NCBI RefSeq assembly: GCF_018614205.1
Contig: NZ_JAGGOS010000060.1
Coordinates: 1 to 64,000 of the forward strand
Direction of reading: 5' to 3'
Length of the DNA: 64,000 nucleotides
Source: Streptomyces sp. ISL-36
Lineage (GTDB): Bacteria; Actinomycetota; Actinomycetes; Streptomycetales; Streptomycetaceae
Positions 43,324-51,533 of the stretch are shown here, one piece after another; the first letter of the stretch is position 1, and each line of letters begins with the position of its first letter. The notes under the pieces were generated by a model. The model searched no databases. It was not told where the DNA came from and saw nothing but the letters and a program-made list of their open reading frames with translations. The position numbers and the translations under genes are program-made.

Positions 43324-43619
43324 CTAGGGTTCCCGGCCTGGGCCTGGGCCTGGGCGTGGGCGTCGGCGTCGGTGGTCCTCGGCCCGTTCGGGTCGGGCCC
43401 GTGGCGGTGAGTGATTCTCGGTCCGTTCGGGCCGGGTCGCGCGTACGTTCGTACGGCAGTGCAGTGGGAACACCGGCGGGGCGATCGGACGGCAGGAAGT
43501 CGTCCGGTCGCCCTGGAATTTTTGTGCTAATTCCCGGAACCTCCGCGTTCCGCCCGGCATCTCACTCATTGTCGGTTCGGATGGCCATTCGGTCATACGT
43601 CAGCGCGAATGGGGACGTC
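43324..43619. other. 296-bp gap with short repeats before the Tat lipoprotein gene
   Basis: Two features are visible: a 6-bp tandem tract of GCCTGG/GCGTCG units at about 43335-43372 and a 19-bp direct repeat (TCGGYCCGTTCGGGYCGGG at 43379-43397 and 43418-43436, two mismatches). No gene is supported. The promoter of the next gene must lie here or between about 43500 and 43600, where the sequence is more AT-rich. Confidence 0.5.
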
Positions 43620-44882
43620 ATGCGCGGGATCAGCGGAATCAGCCGCAGGGGGCTGCTCGGGGCGGGCGTTGGAGCGGCGGCGGCGATGGGGATCGCCGCA
43701 TGCAGCCCCAACAATCAGGACAAAAACGGACGTTCCGGTGGTTCTGGTAAGGGGGGTGACGGTCCGGGGGGTCCGAGCACTCCCGCCCCGACCCAGGACG
43801 ACATCAAGCTGATCGGCGACGGTTCCACCGCCGACACCGGAAGGCAGCCGCACCAGCCCGACGCCCCCGTCCCGCTCGAACCCGGCCAGACCCCGCCCCA
43901 GTTCGTGATCTTCTCCTGGGACGGCGCCGGCGAGGTCGGCAACGGACTCTTCCCGCGCTTCCTCGAACTCGCCAAGAACCACGACGCGGCGATGACCTTC
44001 TTCCTCTCCGGGATCTACCTCCTCCCCGAGTCGAAGAAGAGCCTCTACCGCCCCCCGAACAACCGCGTCGGGGCGTCCGACATCGGCTACCTCACCGACG
44101 ACCACATCAAGGACACCCTCAAGAACGTCCGCCAGGCGTGGCTCGACGGGCACGAGATCGGCACCCACTTCAACGGCCACTTCTGCGGCGGCTCCGGCTC
44201 CGTCGGCAACTGGACCCCCGCCCAGTGGCAGAGCGAGATCGACCAGGCGGCGAAGTTCGTCACCGAGTGGAAGACGAACAGCGGCTGGACCGACCTCGAC
44301 CCGCTGCCCTTCGACTACAGCAAGGAGCTCATCGGCGGCCGCACCCCCTGCCTCCTCGGCCAGGACAACCTCCTGCCCACGGCGAAGCGCCTCGGCTGGC
44401 GCTACGACGCCAGCTCGCCCGGCGGCCGCCAGATGTGGCCGGTCAAGCGCCAGGGGATCTGGGACCTGCCGCTGCAGGCCGTGCCGTTCCCCGGCCACTC
44501 CTTCGAGGTCCTCTCCATGGACTACAACATCCTCGCCAACCAGTCGAAGAACACGACCAAGGGCATGCCCTCGCGCTATCCCGGCTGGCGCAAGCAGGCC
44601 ACCGAGGCCTATCTCGCCGGATTCACCCGCGCCTACGAGTCCAATCGCGCGCCCTTCTTCATCGGCAACCACTTCGAGCAGTGGAACGGCGGCATCTACA
44701 TGGACGCCGTCGAGGACGCGCTCAAGGGCATGGCCGGCAAGAAGGACGTCCGGCTGGTCTCCTTCCGGCAGTTCGTGGACTGGCTGGACGTACAGGACCC
44801 GAAGATCCTCGCCAAGCTGCGTTCGCTCGAGGTCGGACAGTCTCCGACCGGTGGCTGGAACAAATTCCTCAAGCCCGCTTAA
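43620..44882 (+). CDS. Tat-exported lipoprotein with polysaccharide-deacetylase-like domain
   Basis: 420 residues. The signal has a twin-arginine motif (SRRGLLGAGV at about 9) and a lipobox (MGIAACS, Cys about 28), so a folded lipoprotein exported by Tat. After a Gly/Pro linker, the catalytic-like domain has VIFSWDGAGEVGNGLFPRFLELAKNHDAAMTFFLSGIYLL (Asp motif), the HxxxH element HEIGTHFNGHFCG and GKKDVRLVSFRQFVDWLD near the end. It resembles CE4 deacetylases acting on cell-wall glycans. An in-frame ATG at 43581 is an alternative start. Upstream of the cytochrome c maturation genes. Confidence 0.82.
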   Translation: MRGISGISRRGLLGAGVGAAAAMGIAACSPNNQDKNGRSGGSGKGGDGPGGPSTPAPTQDDIKLIGDGSTADTGRQPHQPDAPVPLEPGQTPPQFVIFSWDGAGEVGNGLFPRFLELAKNHDAAMTFFLSGIYLLPESKKSLYRPPNNRVGASDIGYLTDDHIKDTLKNVRQAWLDGHEIGTHFNGHFCGGSGSVGNWTPAQWQSEIDQAAKFVTEWKTNSGWTDLDPLPFDYSKELIGGRTPCLLGQDNLLPTAKRLGWRYDASSPGGRQMWPVKRQGIWDLPLQAVPFPGHSFEVLSMDYNILANQSKNTTKGMPSRYPGWRKQATEAYLAGFTRAYESNRAPFFIGNHFEQWNGGIYMDAVEDALKGMAGKKDVRLVSFRQFVDWLDVQDPKILAKLRSLEVGQSPTGGWNKFLKPA

Positions 44883-44960
44883 GCCCCCTTCACAAGTGGC
44901 TTTTACGGGCACATAGGGGGGTGCCCAAGATCCCCCAAACGCCCATGCGAAACTTTTCAC

Positions 44961-45566
44961 ATGAGCCTTAGCCGTGCCCCTCGACGCACCTTGCTCGCCG
45001 TCGGAACGCTGTCGGTCGCCCTCGCTCTGTCGGCCTGCGGCTCGGACACGAACGGCAAGTCCGGCGGCGGCGGGGACACCCACTTCGTCACGAACACGGG
45101 CGGTATCTCCACCGTCGCCAAGGGCGAGCGCACGGCGACCAACGAGATCGTGGGCAGGACGATCGAGGGCGAGCCGCTCGACATCGCCGACCTCAAGGGC
45201 AAGGTCGTCGTCCTCAACGTCTGGGGCTCCTGGTGCGGCCCCTGCCGCGCCGAGGCGCCGCACTTCGCCAAGGTCGCTGGCGAGCTCAAGTCGAAGGGCG
45301 TGGAATTCGTCGGGCTCAACACCCGCGACTTCAACAAGCAGCAGGCGATCACCTTCGAGGACGACTACGAGGTGCCCTACCCGAGCTTGTACGACCCCTC
45401 CGGGAAGCTGATCCTCAACGGATTCCCCAAGGGCACGCTGAATCCGCAGGCCATTCCGTCCACCGTCGTGCTCGACAAGGAGGGGAAGATCGCCGCCCGC
45501 TCCCTCATGGCACTCGACGAGAAGAAGCTGCGCTCGATGATCGAGCCGCTTCTCGCGGAGAAGTGA
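44961..45566 (+). CDS. resA: ResA/TlpA-type thiol-disulfide lipoprotein
   Basis: 201 residues. Lipobox VALALSACGS (Cys about 25) and a thioredoxin fold with the redox motif WGSWCGPCRAEAPHF at about residue 90, cis-Pro segment AIPSTVVLDKEGK. In System II cytochrome c biogenesis ResA keeps the apocytochrome CXXCH cysteines reduced, using electrons from CcdA, which is encoded next (1-bp gap). Confidence 0.93.
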   Translation: MSLSRAPRRTLLAVGTLSVALALSACGSDTNGKSGGGGDTHFVTNTGGISTVAKGERTATNEIVGRTIEGEPLDIADLKGKVVVLNVWGSWCGPCRAEAPHFAKVAGELKSKGVEFVGLNTRDFNKQQAITFEDDYEVPYPSLYDPSGKLILNGFPKGTLNPQAIPSTVVLDKEGKIAARSLMALDEKKLRSMIEPLLAEK

Positions 45567-45567
45567 C

Positions 45568-46305
45568 GTGAATCAGACGGTCTTCAGCGGGGCCCTCCTG
45601 CTGGCCCTGCCCATCGCCGTGCTCGGCGGCCTGGTCTCCTTCTTCTCCCCGTGCGTCCTGCCGCTCGTGCCCGGCTACCTGTCGTACGTGACCGGCGTCA
45701 CCGGCACCGACCTGGCCGAGGCCAAGCGCGGCCGGATGGCCGCCGGCGCCTCCCTCTTCGTCCTCGGCTTCTCCGCCGTCTTCGTCTCCGGCGGCGCGCT
45801 CTTCGGCTACTTCGGGTGGACGCTCCAGGAGCACCGGGACGTGCTCAGCAAGGTCCTCGGAGTGCTCATGATCGTCATGGGCCTCTTCTTCATGGGCCTC
45901 ATGCCCTGGTTCACCCAGCGCGAGTTCCGCATCCACAAGAAGCCCGTCGCCGGTCTGGTCGGCGCGCCGGTGCTCGGCGCGCTCTTCGGCATCGGCTGGG
46001 CCCCCTGTATCGGCCCGACCCTCGCCGCCGTCAACGCGCTCGCCACGGAGCAGGCCAGCGCCGGCCGCGGGGCGCTGCTGACCTTCGCGTACTGCGTCGG
46101 TCTCGGCCTGCCCTTCGTCCTCGCCGCGGTCGCCTTCCGCAAGGCGCTCGGCGCGTTCGGGTGGGTCAAGAAGCACTACGCGTGGGTCATGAGGATCGGC
46201 GGCGGCATGATGATCCTGACCGGGCTGCTCATGCTCACAGGCGCGTGGGACACCATGGTGTCCACGATGCAGGGCTGGTCCGACGGCTTCACGGTGGGGA
46301 TCTGA
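45568..46305 (+). CDS. ccdA: Cytochrome c biogenesis protein CcdA
   Basis: 245 residues, six hydrophobic segments. Carries cysteine pairs typical of CcdA/DsbD: SFFSPCVLPLVPGYLSYV in helix 1 and GIGWAPCIGPTLAAV in helix 4, which shuttle electrons across the membrane from thioredoxin to ResA. GTG start 1 bp after resA. Confidence 0.94.
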   Translation: MNQTVFSGALLLALPIAVLGGLVSFFSPCVLPLVPGYLSYVTGVTGTDLAEAKRGRMAAGASLFVLGFSAVFVSGGALFGYFGWTLQEHRDVLSKVLGVLMIVMGLFFMGLMPWFTQREFRIHKKPVAGLVGAPVLGALFGIGWAPCIGPTLAAVNALATEQASAGRGALLTFAYCVGLGLPFVLAAVAFRKALGAFGWVKKHYAWVMRIGGGMMILTGLLMLTGAWDTMVSTMQGWSDGFTVGI

Positions 46306-46313
46306 GAGTTCCG

Positions 46314-48164
46314 ATGAGCAAGACCGAAACCGAAACACACGATCTCGGCGAGGCCGGAGCTCAGCTCTCCACCGCCCCCAAGGAGGAGACCGCCGTCGGC
46401 GGTCCCACCCTCGGCGTCGTCGGCTGGATCCGCTGGTTCTGGCGGCAGCTGACCTCCATGCGGGTCGCGCTGATCCTGCTCTTCCTGCTCTCCCTCGGCG
46501 CGATTCCCGGCTCCCTCATCCCGCAGACCAGCGCGGACGAGCTGAAGGTGCAGACCTTCAAGAACGCCCACGAGACGCTCACGCCGATCTACGAGAAGCT
46601 CCAGCTGTTCGACGTCTACAGCTCGGTGTGGTTCTCCGCGATCTACATCCTGCTGTTCGTCTCCCTCATCGGCTGCATCGTCCCGCGCAGCTGGCAGTTC
46701 GTCGGCCAGCTCCGCGGACGGCCGCCGGGCGCCCCCGGCCGCCTGACCCGGCTGCCCGCGTACACGACCTGGCGTACCGCTGCCGAGCCCGAGCAGGTCC
46801 GTGAGGCCGCGCTCGCCCTGCTCAAGGGGCGCCGCTTCCGCGCGCACACCATCAAGGACGCCGTCGCCGCCGAGAAGGGCTATCTGCGCGAGGCCGGAAA
46901 CCTCCTCTTCCACATCGCGCTGATCGTGATGCTGGTGGCGTTCGCCTGGGGCCAGCTCTTCAAGTCCGAGGGCGGCAAGCTGATCATCGAGGGCGACGGC
47001 TTCTCCAACACCCTCACCCAGTACGACGACTTCAAGTCCGGCTCGCTCTACAGCACCGACGACCTCGCGCCGTTCAGCTTCCAGCTGGACAGCTTCACCG
47101 GTACGTACGAGAAGAACGGCCCTCAGCGCGGCACCCCGCGCACCTTCGAGGCGGCCGTCACGTACGCCGAGGGGGGCGGCGCGGACAAGAAGGCGGTCAT
47201 CCGCGTCAACGAGCCGCTGAAGGTCGGCGGCTCCAAGGTGTATCTGATCTCCCACGGGTACGCGCCCGTCGTCACCGTCAAGGACGGCCGCGGCAAGGTC
47301 GTCTTCCACGGCGCCGTCCCGCTGCTGCCGTTCGACAACAACATCACCTCGACCGGCGCGATCAAGGTGATGGACGGCTACCGCGACAAGAACGGCAAGA
47401 AGGAGCAGCTGGGCTTCCAGGCCTTCTTCGTGCCGACCTTCGCGGGCGCCGGCAAGGGCGACATGTTCTCTCAGTTCCCGGCGCTCGACTTCCCGGTCAT
47501 CGCGCTCACCGGCTTCCACGGCGATCTGCGTGTGGACTCCGGCCTGCCGCAGAACGTGTACCAGCTGGACAAGTCCAAGATGACCCAGTTCAAGGACAAG
47601 GACGGCAACAAGCTCGCGCAGCGCATGCTGCCCGGCGAGACCATGACGCTCCCCGACGGTGCCGGCTCGATCACCTTCGAGAAGGACATCAAGGAATGGG
47701 CGAGCTTCCAGGTCTCCCAGCAGCCCGGAAACGGTCTCGCCCTCGCCGGTGCGATCGCGGCGATCGCCGGCCTGTCCGGCTCGCTGTTCATCCAGCGGCG
47801 CCGGGTCTGGGTCCGGGCCGTACGGGGTGAGGACGGCGTCACCGTCGTCGAGATGGCGGGCCTCGGCCGCAGCGAGTCGGCCAGGCTCCCCGAGGAGCTG
47901 GCCGACCTCGCGGTCAGGCTCCACGCACAGGCGCCGACCGCGCCGGAACCCGCAGAAGACGACCCCGCGGACACCCCCGCGGGCGACACCGCGGACACCC
48001 CCGCGGACGACCCTGCCGCCACCCCCGCGGGCCACCTCGCGGACAACCCCGCGGGCCACCCCGCGAACGACCCTGCGGACAACCCCGCGGACGACACCAC
48101 AGACCTCGCAGAAGACCCCGCAGACGACCCTGCCGAAGCTGAAGCCGAAGGGGCTGAGAAGTGA
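46314..48164 (+). CDS. resB: Cytochrome c biogenesis protein ResB (Ccs1)
   Basis: 616 residues. With CcsA it forms the cytochrome c synthetase that carries heme out and ligates it to CXXCH. Three N-terminal membrane segments (MRVALILLFLLSLGAIPGSLIPQ, SAIYILLFVSLIGCIV, LLFHIALIVMLVAFAWG), a large outer domain, and a final membrane helix (LALAGAIAAIAGLSGSLFIQRRR). The last 75 residues are an unusual acidic repeat of D-P/T-A-D/G units built on a 9 to 15-bp DNA repeat (about 47940-48130). Its TGA overlaps the GTG start of ccsA. Confidence 0.92.
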   Translation: MSKTETETHDLGEAGAQLSTAPKEETAVGGPTLGVVGWIRWFWRQLTSMRVALILLFLLSLGAIPGSLIPQTSADELKVQTFKNAHETLTPIYEKLQLFDVYSSVWFSAIYILLFVSLIGCIVPRSWQFVGQLRGRPPGAPGRLTRLPAYTTWRTAAEPEQVREAALALLKGRRFRAHTIKDAVAAEKGYLREAGNLLFHIALIVMLVAFAWGQLFKSEGGKLIIEGDGFSNTLTQYDDFKSGSLYSTDDLAPFSFQLDSFTGTYEKNGPQRGTPRTFEAAVTYAEGGGADKKAVIRVNEPLKVGGSKVYLISHGYAPVVTVKDGRGKVVFHGAVPLLPFDNNITSTGAIKVMDGYRDKNGKKEQLGFQAFFVPTFAGAGKGDMFSQFPALDFPVIALTGFHGDLRVDSGLPQNVYQLDKSKMTQFKDKDGNKLAQRMLPGETMTLPDGAGSITFEKDIKEWASFQVSQQPGNGLALAGAIAAIAGLSGSLFIQRRRVWVRAVRGEDGVTVVEMAGLGRSESARLPEELADLAVRLHAQAPTAPEPAEDDPADTPAGDTADTPADDPAATPAGHLADNPAGHPANDPADNPADDTTDLAEDPADDPAEAEAEGAEK

Positions 48165-49261
48165 ATCTCGCCGCCGTGAGTCTCGCTGCCGAGACCAACG
48201 AGAGCCTGGCGCGGATGAGCGATGTGCTCATCTACTCCTCGATGGCCGTCTACACGCTGGCCTTCTTCGCCCATATCGCCGAGTGGGTGCTCGGCAGCCG
48301 CAGCAAGGTCGGCCGCACGGCCGCCGCGCTGACGGCGACGGACACGACGGCCGCCGCTCCCGCCGTCACCGTGCAGGTGAAGCAGGCGGGTGGCGCCGCC
48401 GTCCTCGACAGGCCCAAGGTCGTCACCCGGTCCGCCGCCGGTACCCGTGACGTCCCCGACGGCCCCGGCGCGGCCGGCGGCACGGTCCAGGGCGATCTGT
48501 ACGGCCGTATCGCCGTCTCGCTCACCGCGCTCGCGTTCCTCGTCGAGGCGACGGGCGTGGTCTTCCGCGCCCTCGCGGTGCAGCGGGCCCCCTGGGGCAA
48601 CATGTACGAGTTCTCCACCACCTTCTCCACCGTGGCGGTCGGCGCGTACCTCGGCTTCCTCGTCGCCAGGAAGAACGTCCGCTGGCTCGGCCTGCCGCTG
48701 GTGACGACCGTCCTGCTCGACCTCGGCATGGCGGTCACCTGGCTGAAGACCCCCAGCGACCAGCTCGTCCCGGCGCTCGACTCGTACTGGCTGTGGATCC
48801 ACGTCTCCACCGCGATCTTCTGCGGCGCCGTCTTCTACCTCGGCGCGGTCGCCACCCTGCTCTACCTCTTCCGCGACTCCTACGAGAACAAGCTCGCGAC
48901 CGGCGGGAACCCCGGCTCCTTCGCCCGGTCCGTGATGGAGCGGCTGCCGTCGGCGGCCTCCCTGGACAAGTTCTCGTACCGGGTCAACGCGGCGATCTTC
49001 CCGCTGTGGACGTTCACGATCATCGCGGGCGCGATCTGGGCCGGCGACGCGTGGGGCCGCTACTGGGGCTGGGACGCCAAGGAGGTCTGGTCCTTCATCA
49101 CCTGGGTCGGTTACGCCGCGTACCTGCACGCGCGCGCCACGGCCGGCTGGAAGGGCCGCAAGGCCGCGTACATCGCGCTCATCGCCTTCGCCTGCTTCCT
49201 CTTCAACTACTACGGCGTCAACATCTTCGTGACCAGCAAGCACTCCTACGCCGGCGTCTGA
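48161..49261 (+). CDS. ccsA: Cytochrome c biogenesis protein CcsA/CcsB (heme-handling)
   Basis: 366 residues, about eight membrane segments. The tryptophan-rich WWD-type heme-binding loop is WGRYWGWDAKEVWSFITW near residue 305; conserved histidines occur in MAVYTLAFFAHIAEW, YWLWIHVSTAI and GYAAYLHARATAGW. Completes the System II operon with resA, ccdA and resB. The gene is named ccsB in some annotations. Confidence 0.92.
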   Translation: MNLAAVSLAAETNESLARMSDVLIYSSMAVYTLAFFAHIAEWVLGSRSKVGRTAAALTATDTTAAAPAVTVQVKQAGGAAVLDRPKVVTRSAAGTRDVPDGPGAAGGTVQGDLYGRIAVSLTALAFLVEATGVVFRALAVQRAPWGNMYEFSTTFSTVAVGAYLGFLVARKNVRWLGLPLVTTVLLDLGMAVTWLKTPSDQLVPALDSYWLWIHVSTAIFCGAVFYLGAVATLLYLFRDSYENKLATGGNPGSFARSVMERLPSAASLDKFSYRVNAAIFPLWTFTIIAGAIWAGDAWGRYWGWDAKEVWSFITWVGYAAYLHARATAGWKGRKAAYIALIAFACFLFNYYGVNIFVTSKHSYAGV

Positions 49262-49298
49262 GCTGGCACGCCATCTGCCCCGGGGCCACGCTGGAGGT

Positions 49299-49880
49299 AT
49301 GAGCGAGATCCCCCGGGGCAGGTGTGAGACCCACGACGGAGACGCGCATCTGCTGAGGTTCGTGGTCGACCTGCCGCACGCGATGGTGCGGGTCTGGGCC
49401 GCCGTCGCCACGCCGGAGGGCCTGCCGCAGTGGCTCTGTGCCGCGGACCCGCTGGAGCCCCGGCTCGGCGGCCGGGTGACCTTGCGATGGCTGAACGGGG
49501 ACACGGTGGTCTCCGGGCGGGTGACGGCCTGGGACCCGGAGTACGTGGCCGAGTACACCGTCGACCCGCCGCACGGCCGGATCCGCTTCCACCTGGAACC
49601 GGGCGGTGACGGCGCAGGTGCGGGCGGAGGTGCGGGCGGAGGTGCCAGGGGCGACGGGGGCGGGGACGGTTCGACCGTGCTGCGGTTCACCAACGAGATC
49701 CGTGGGACGGCGGACGTGAGGCTGGACATGCTGGCGGGGTGGCACGACCACTTCGAGCGGCTGGGTGAGGCGCTGGCGGGCCGGCCCACCGACTGGCGGT
49801 CCTGGACGCCCGAGCGGTGGCAGCACCTGAGGGACCTCTACGCGCGGGACGAGGCACCCTGGCCCAAGTGGGTGCCGTAG
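49299..49880 (+). CDS. SRPBCC (AHSA1/START-like) domain protein
   Basis: 193 residues. VVDLPHAMVRVWAAVATPEGLPQWLCAADPLEPRLGGRVTL and the C-terminal GWHDHFERLGEALAG are typical of Aha1/SRPBCC hydrophobic-pocket proteins. A Gly-rich insertion (GGDGAGAGGGAGGGARGDGGG, about 107-127) expands a loop. Ligand unknown. A 27-bp repeat array begins at its stop codon. Confidence 0.82.
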   Translation: MSEIPRGRCETHDGDAHLLRFVVDLPHAMVRVWAAVATPEGLPQWLCAADPLEPRLGGRVTLRWLNGDTVVSGRVTAWDPEYVAEYTVDPPHGRIRFHLEPGGDGAGAGGGAGGGARGDGGGDGSTVLRFTNEIRGTADVRLDMLAGWHDHFERLGEALAGRPTDWRSWTPERWQHLRDLYARDEAPWPKWVP

Positions 49881-49997
49881 TCCCCCCGCCGGTCGGGGAG
49901 CCGTAGTCCGCCCGCCCGCCGGTGTGATTGCCGCAGTCACCCCCGCCGGTGTCATTGCCGCAGTCACCCCCGCCGGTGGCGGAGCCGGGTCACCCCC
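49872..49997. repeat. About 27-bp tandem repeat in a convergent gap
   Basis: Two near-identical 27-bp units (49918-49944, 49945-49971; one mismatch, GCCGGTGTSATTGCCGCAGTCACCCCC form) are flanked by diverged copies at 49888-49917 and 49972-49997. The left flank repeats GCCGTAGTCC, which contains the stop TAG of the SRPBCC gene (49878-49880). The array runs into the last codons of the converging gene. Confidence 0.82.
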
Positions 49998-51528
49998 GCC
50001 GCGGCGGGAGGCAGTTCTCCGAGGGCGGCCTGCCCTCCGGCCAGGCGATCTGGACGAAGCGCTGCGTGCCGTCCAGGGACAGTTCCACGATCGGGACCGC
50101 CTTGTTGAACGGGTTGCCGAAGTTGTCCAGGCAGATCCAGCCGCTCGCGCCCTCGACCCGGAGCGAACCCTTCACCTGGGGCCACTGCGTGACCACGTCC
50201 GCCAGTTCCGGGTACTGACTGCCCTGCGGGGTCGCCTGGCGGATCGCGTGGACCGCCGTGGCCATCGCGTCGTACGCGACGATCGCCTGGCCGTCGGAGA
50301 GGGAGACCGGATCCTTCGAGGCTTTGGCGATGTCCGCGAGGAACGTCTCGTACGCCGCCGTCGAGCCGCCGGTCCCCGGGACGGGCCGGCCGGGGGTCGG
50401 CTTCCAGGCGTCGGGATGGGCGAGCGAGGCGTAGCGGACGGTCAGCTTCGCCTTCAGCGCCGCCCGGTTCAGCGTCCGGTCCGCCCCCAGGTACGAGCCC
50501 TCGTCGCCGGTCAGGACCGTGAAGGGGCGCTCGGCGCACCCGCGTGCGCCGAGCGCGTTGATGAACTGACGCAGCTGGGTGTGGCGGCCCGCGAAGAAGA
50601 CGGTCTCGGCGCGGGTGTCGCAGATCAGGTGGGTGATCTGGCGGAAGGTGTTCGCGGTCGTGTCCTCCTCCGTCGGATCGGCGGGTGAGGTGAACAGCTG
50701 CGGTTCGTACGGCGCGCCCTTCAGGGAGGCGGCGAACGCGGACTTCAGGGTGTCCGTGTAGTGGTCGCCGGTCCGGGTGTCCTGGACCAGCAGCGCTTTC
50801 GACGCCTCCACCTTGCCGAAGTGGGCGAGCGCCTTGGCCTCGTCGCCGTTGGTGGGGGAGACGCGGGCGAGGCCGGGGTAGCGGTTGTTCCCCGCCCCGG
50901 GACCGTTGGCGATGTCGTCGGCGGTGATCGTGGTGCCGACGACGGCGATGCCCGCGCCGGTCAGGGCCGTCACCGCCTCCCGTATCTCGGTCGAGGAGGT
51001 GGCGACGCCGGAGACCGCCCGCAGCCGGTCCGGCCCGCCCGTCATCGCCCTCAGCCGGTCGACCGTGGTACGCCAGTGGGCGTTGCCCTTGCCGGTGTTG
51101 GCGAGGACGAGCCGGATCTTCGGAGTCTCGCTGTTCGACTCGTGGTTGGCCCGGTACTGCCGGGCGAAGGCGCCCTGGACCTCACGCAGGACCTTGACCC
51201 GCATGCCGATGTCCGTGGAGGTCAGCGGCAGGAGCAGGGCGACGGTCGCGTACTCGCCCGGCTTGAGCGCGCGGTTCTCGTCGCGGATGCGCCCGGCCAC
51301 CTCGGTCAGCGTCGGGACGCCGAAGTCGTGCCCGTCGCCGTTGACGCCGATGCACTCGGTGCTGCCCTGGGGGCGCTCGACGCCCGGGGCGCAGGAACGG
51401 TCCTCCGGGGTGGTGGCGCGGTCCACGACGTACCCGATCAGGGTGCCGAGGACGGCCAGTGCCACCACCGACGTGAGGATCTTCTGGCGGGTGGTGAACC
51501 AGAGGCGGTAGCGCAGCCGGTTGGCCAT
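49990..51528 (-). CDS. Membrane-anchored periplasmic-binding-like protein (Peripla_BP_6 / ABC amino-acid receptor fold)
   Basis: 512 residues. A short basic cytoplasmic start, MANRLRYRLWFTTRQK, is followed by one transmembrane helix at about 18-36 that stays as an anchor (no lipobox or cleavage site). The outer part has two cysteines early (SCAPG, TECIG), then the type I periplasmic-binding fold used by branched-chain amino-acid receptors: YATVALLLPLTSTDIGMRVKVLREVQGAFARQY, GIAVVGTTITADDI, TVFFAGRHTQLRQFINAL, FTVLTGDEGSYLGAD, GQAIVAYDAMATAVHAI. No permease or ABC ATPase is encoded nearby. It starts 5 nt after the stop of the P-loop ATPase gene, so the two are co-expressed. Confidence 0.8.
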   Translation of the reverse strand: MANRLRYRLWFTTRQKILTSVVALAVLGTLIGYVVDRATTPEDRSCAPGVERPQGSTECIGVNGDGHDFGVPTLTEVAGRIRDENRALKPGEYATVALLLPLTSTDIGMRVKVLREVQGAFARQYRANHESNSETPKIRLVLANTGKGNAHWRTTVDRLRAMTGGPDRLRAVSGVATSSTEIREAVTALTGAGIAVVGTTITADDIANGPGAGNNRYPGLARVSPTNGDEAKALAHFGKVEASKALLVQDTRTGDHYTDTLKSAFAASLKGAPYEPQLFTSPADPTEEDTTANTFRQITHLICDTRAETVFFAGRHTQLRQFINALGARGCAERPFTVLTGDEGSYLGADRTLNRAALKAKLTVRYASLAHPDAWKPTPGRPVPGTGGSTAAYETFLADIAKASKDPVSLSDGQAIVAYDAMATAVHAIRQATPQGSQYPELADVVTQWPQVKGSLRVEGASGWICLDNFGNPFNKAVPIVELSLDGTQRFVQIAWPEGRPPSENCLPPRRG

Positions 51529-51533
51529 GGTCC

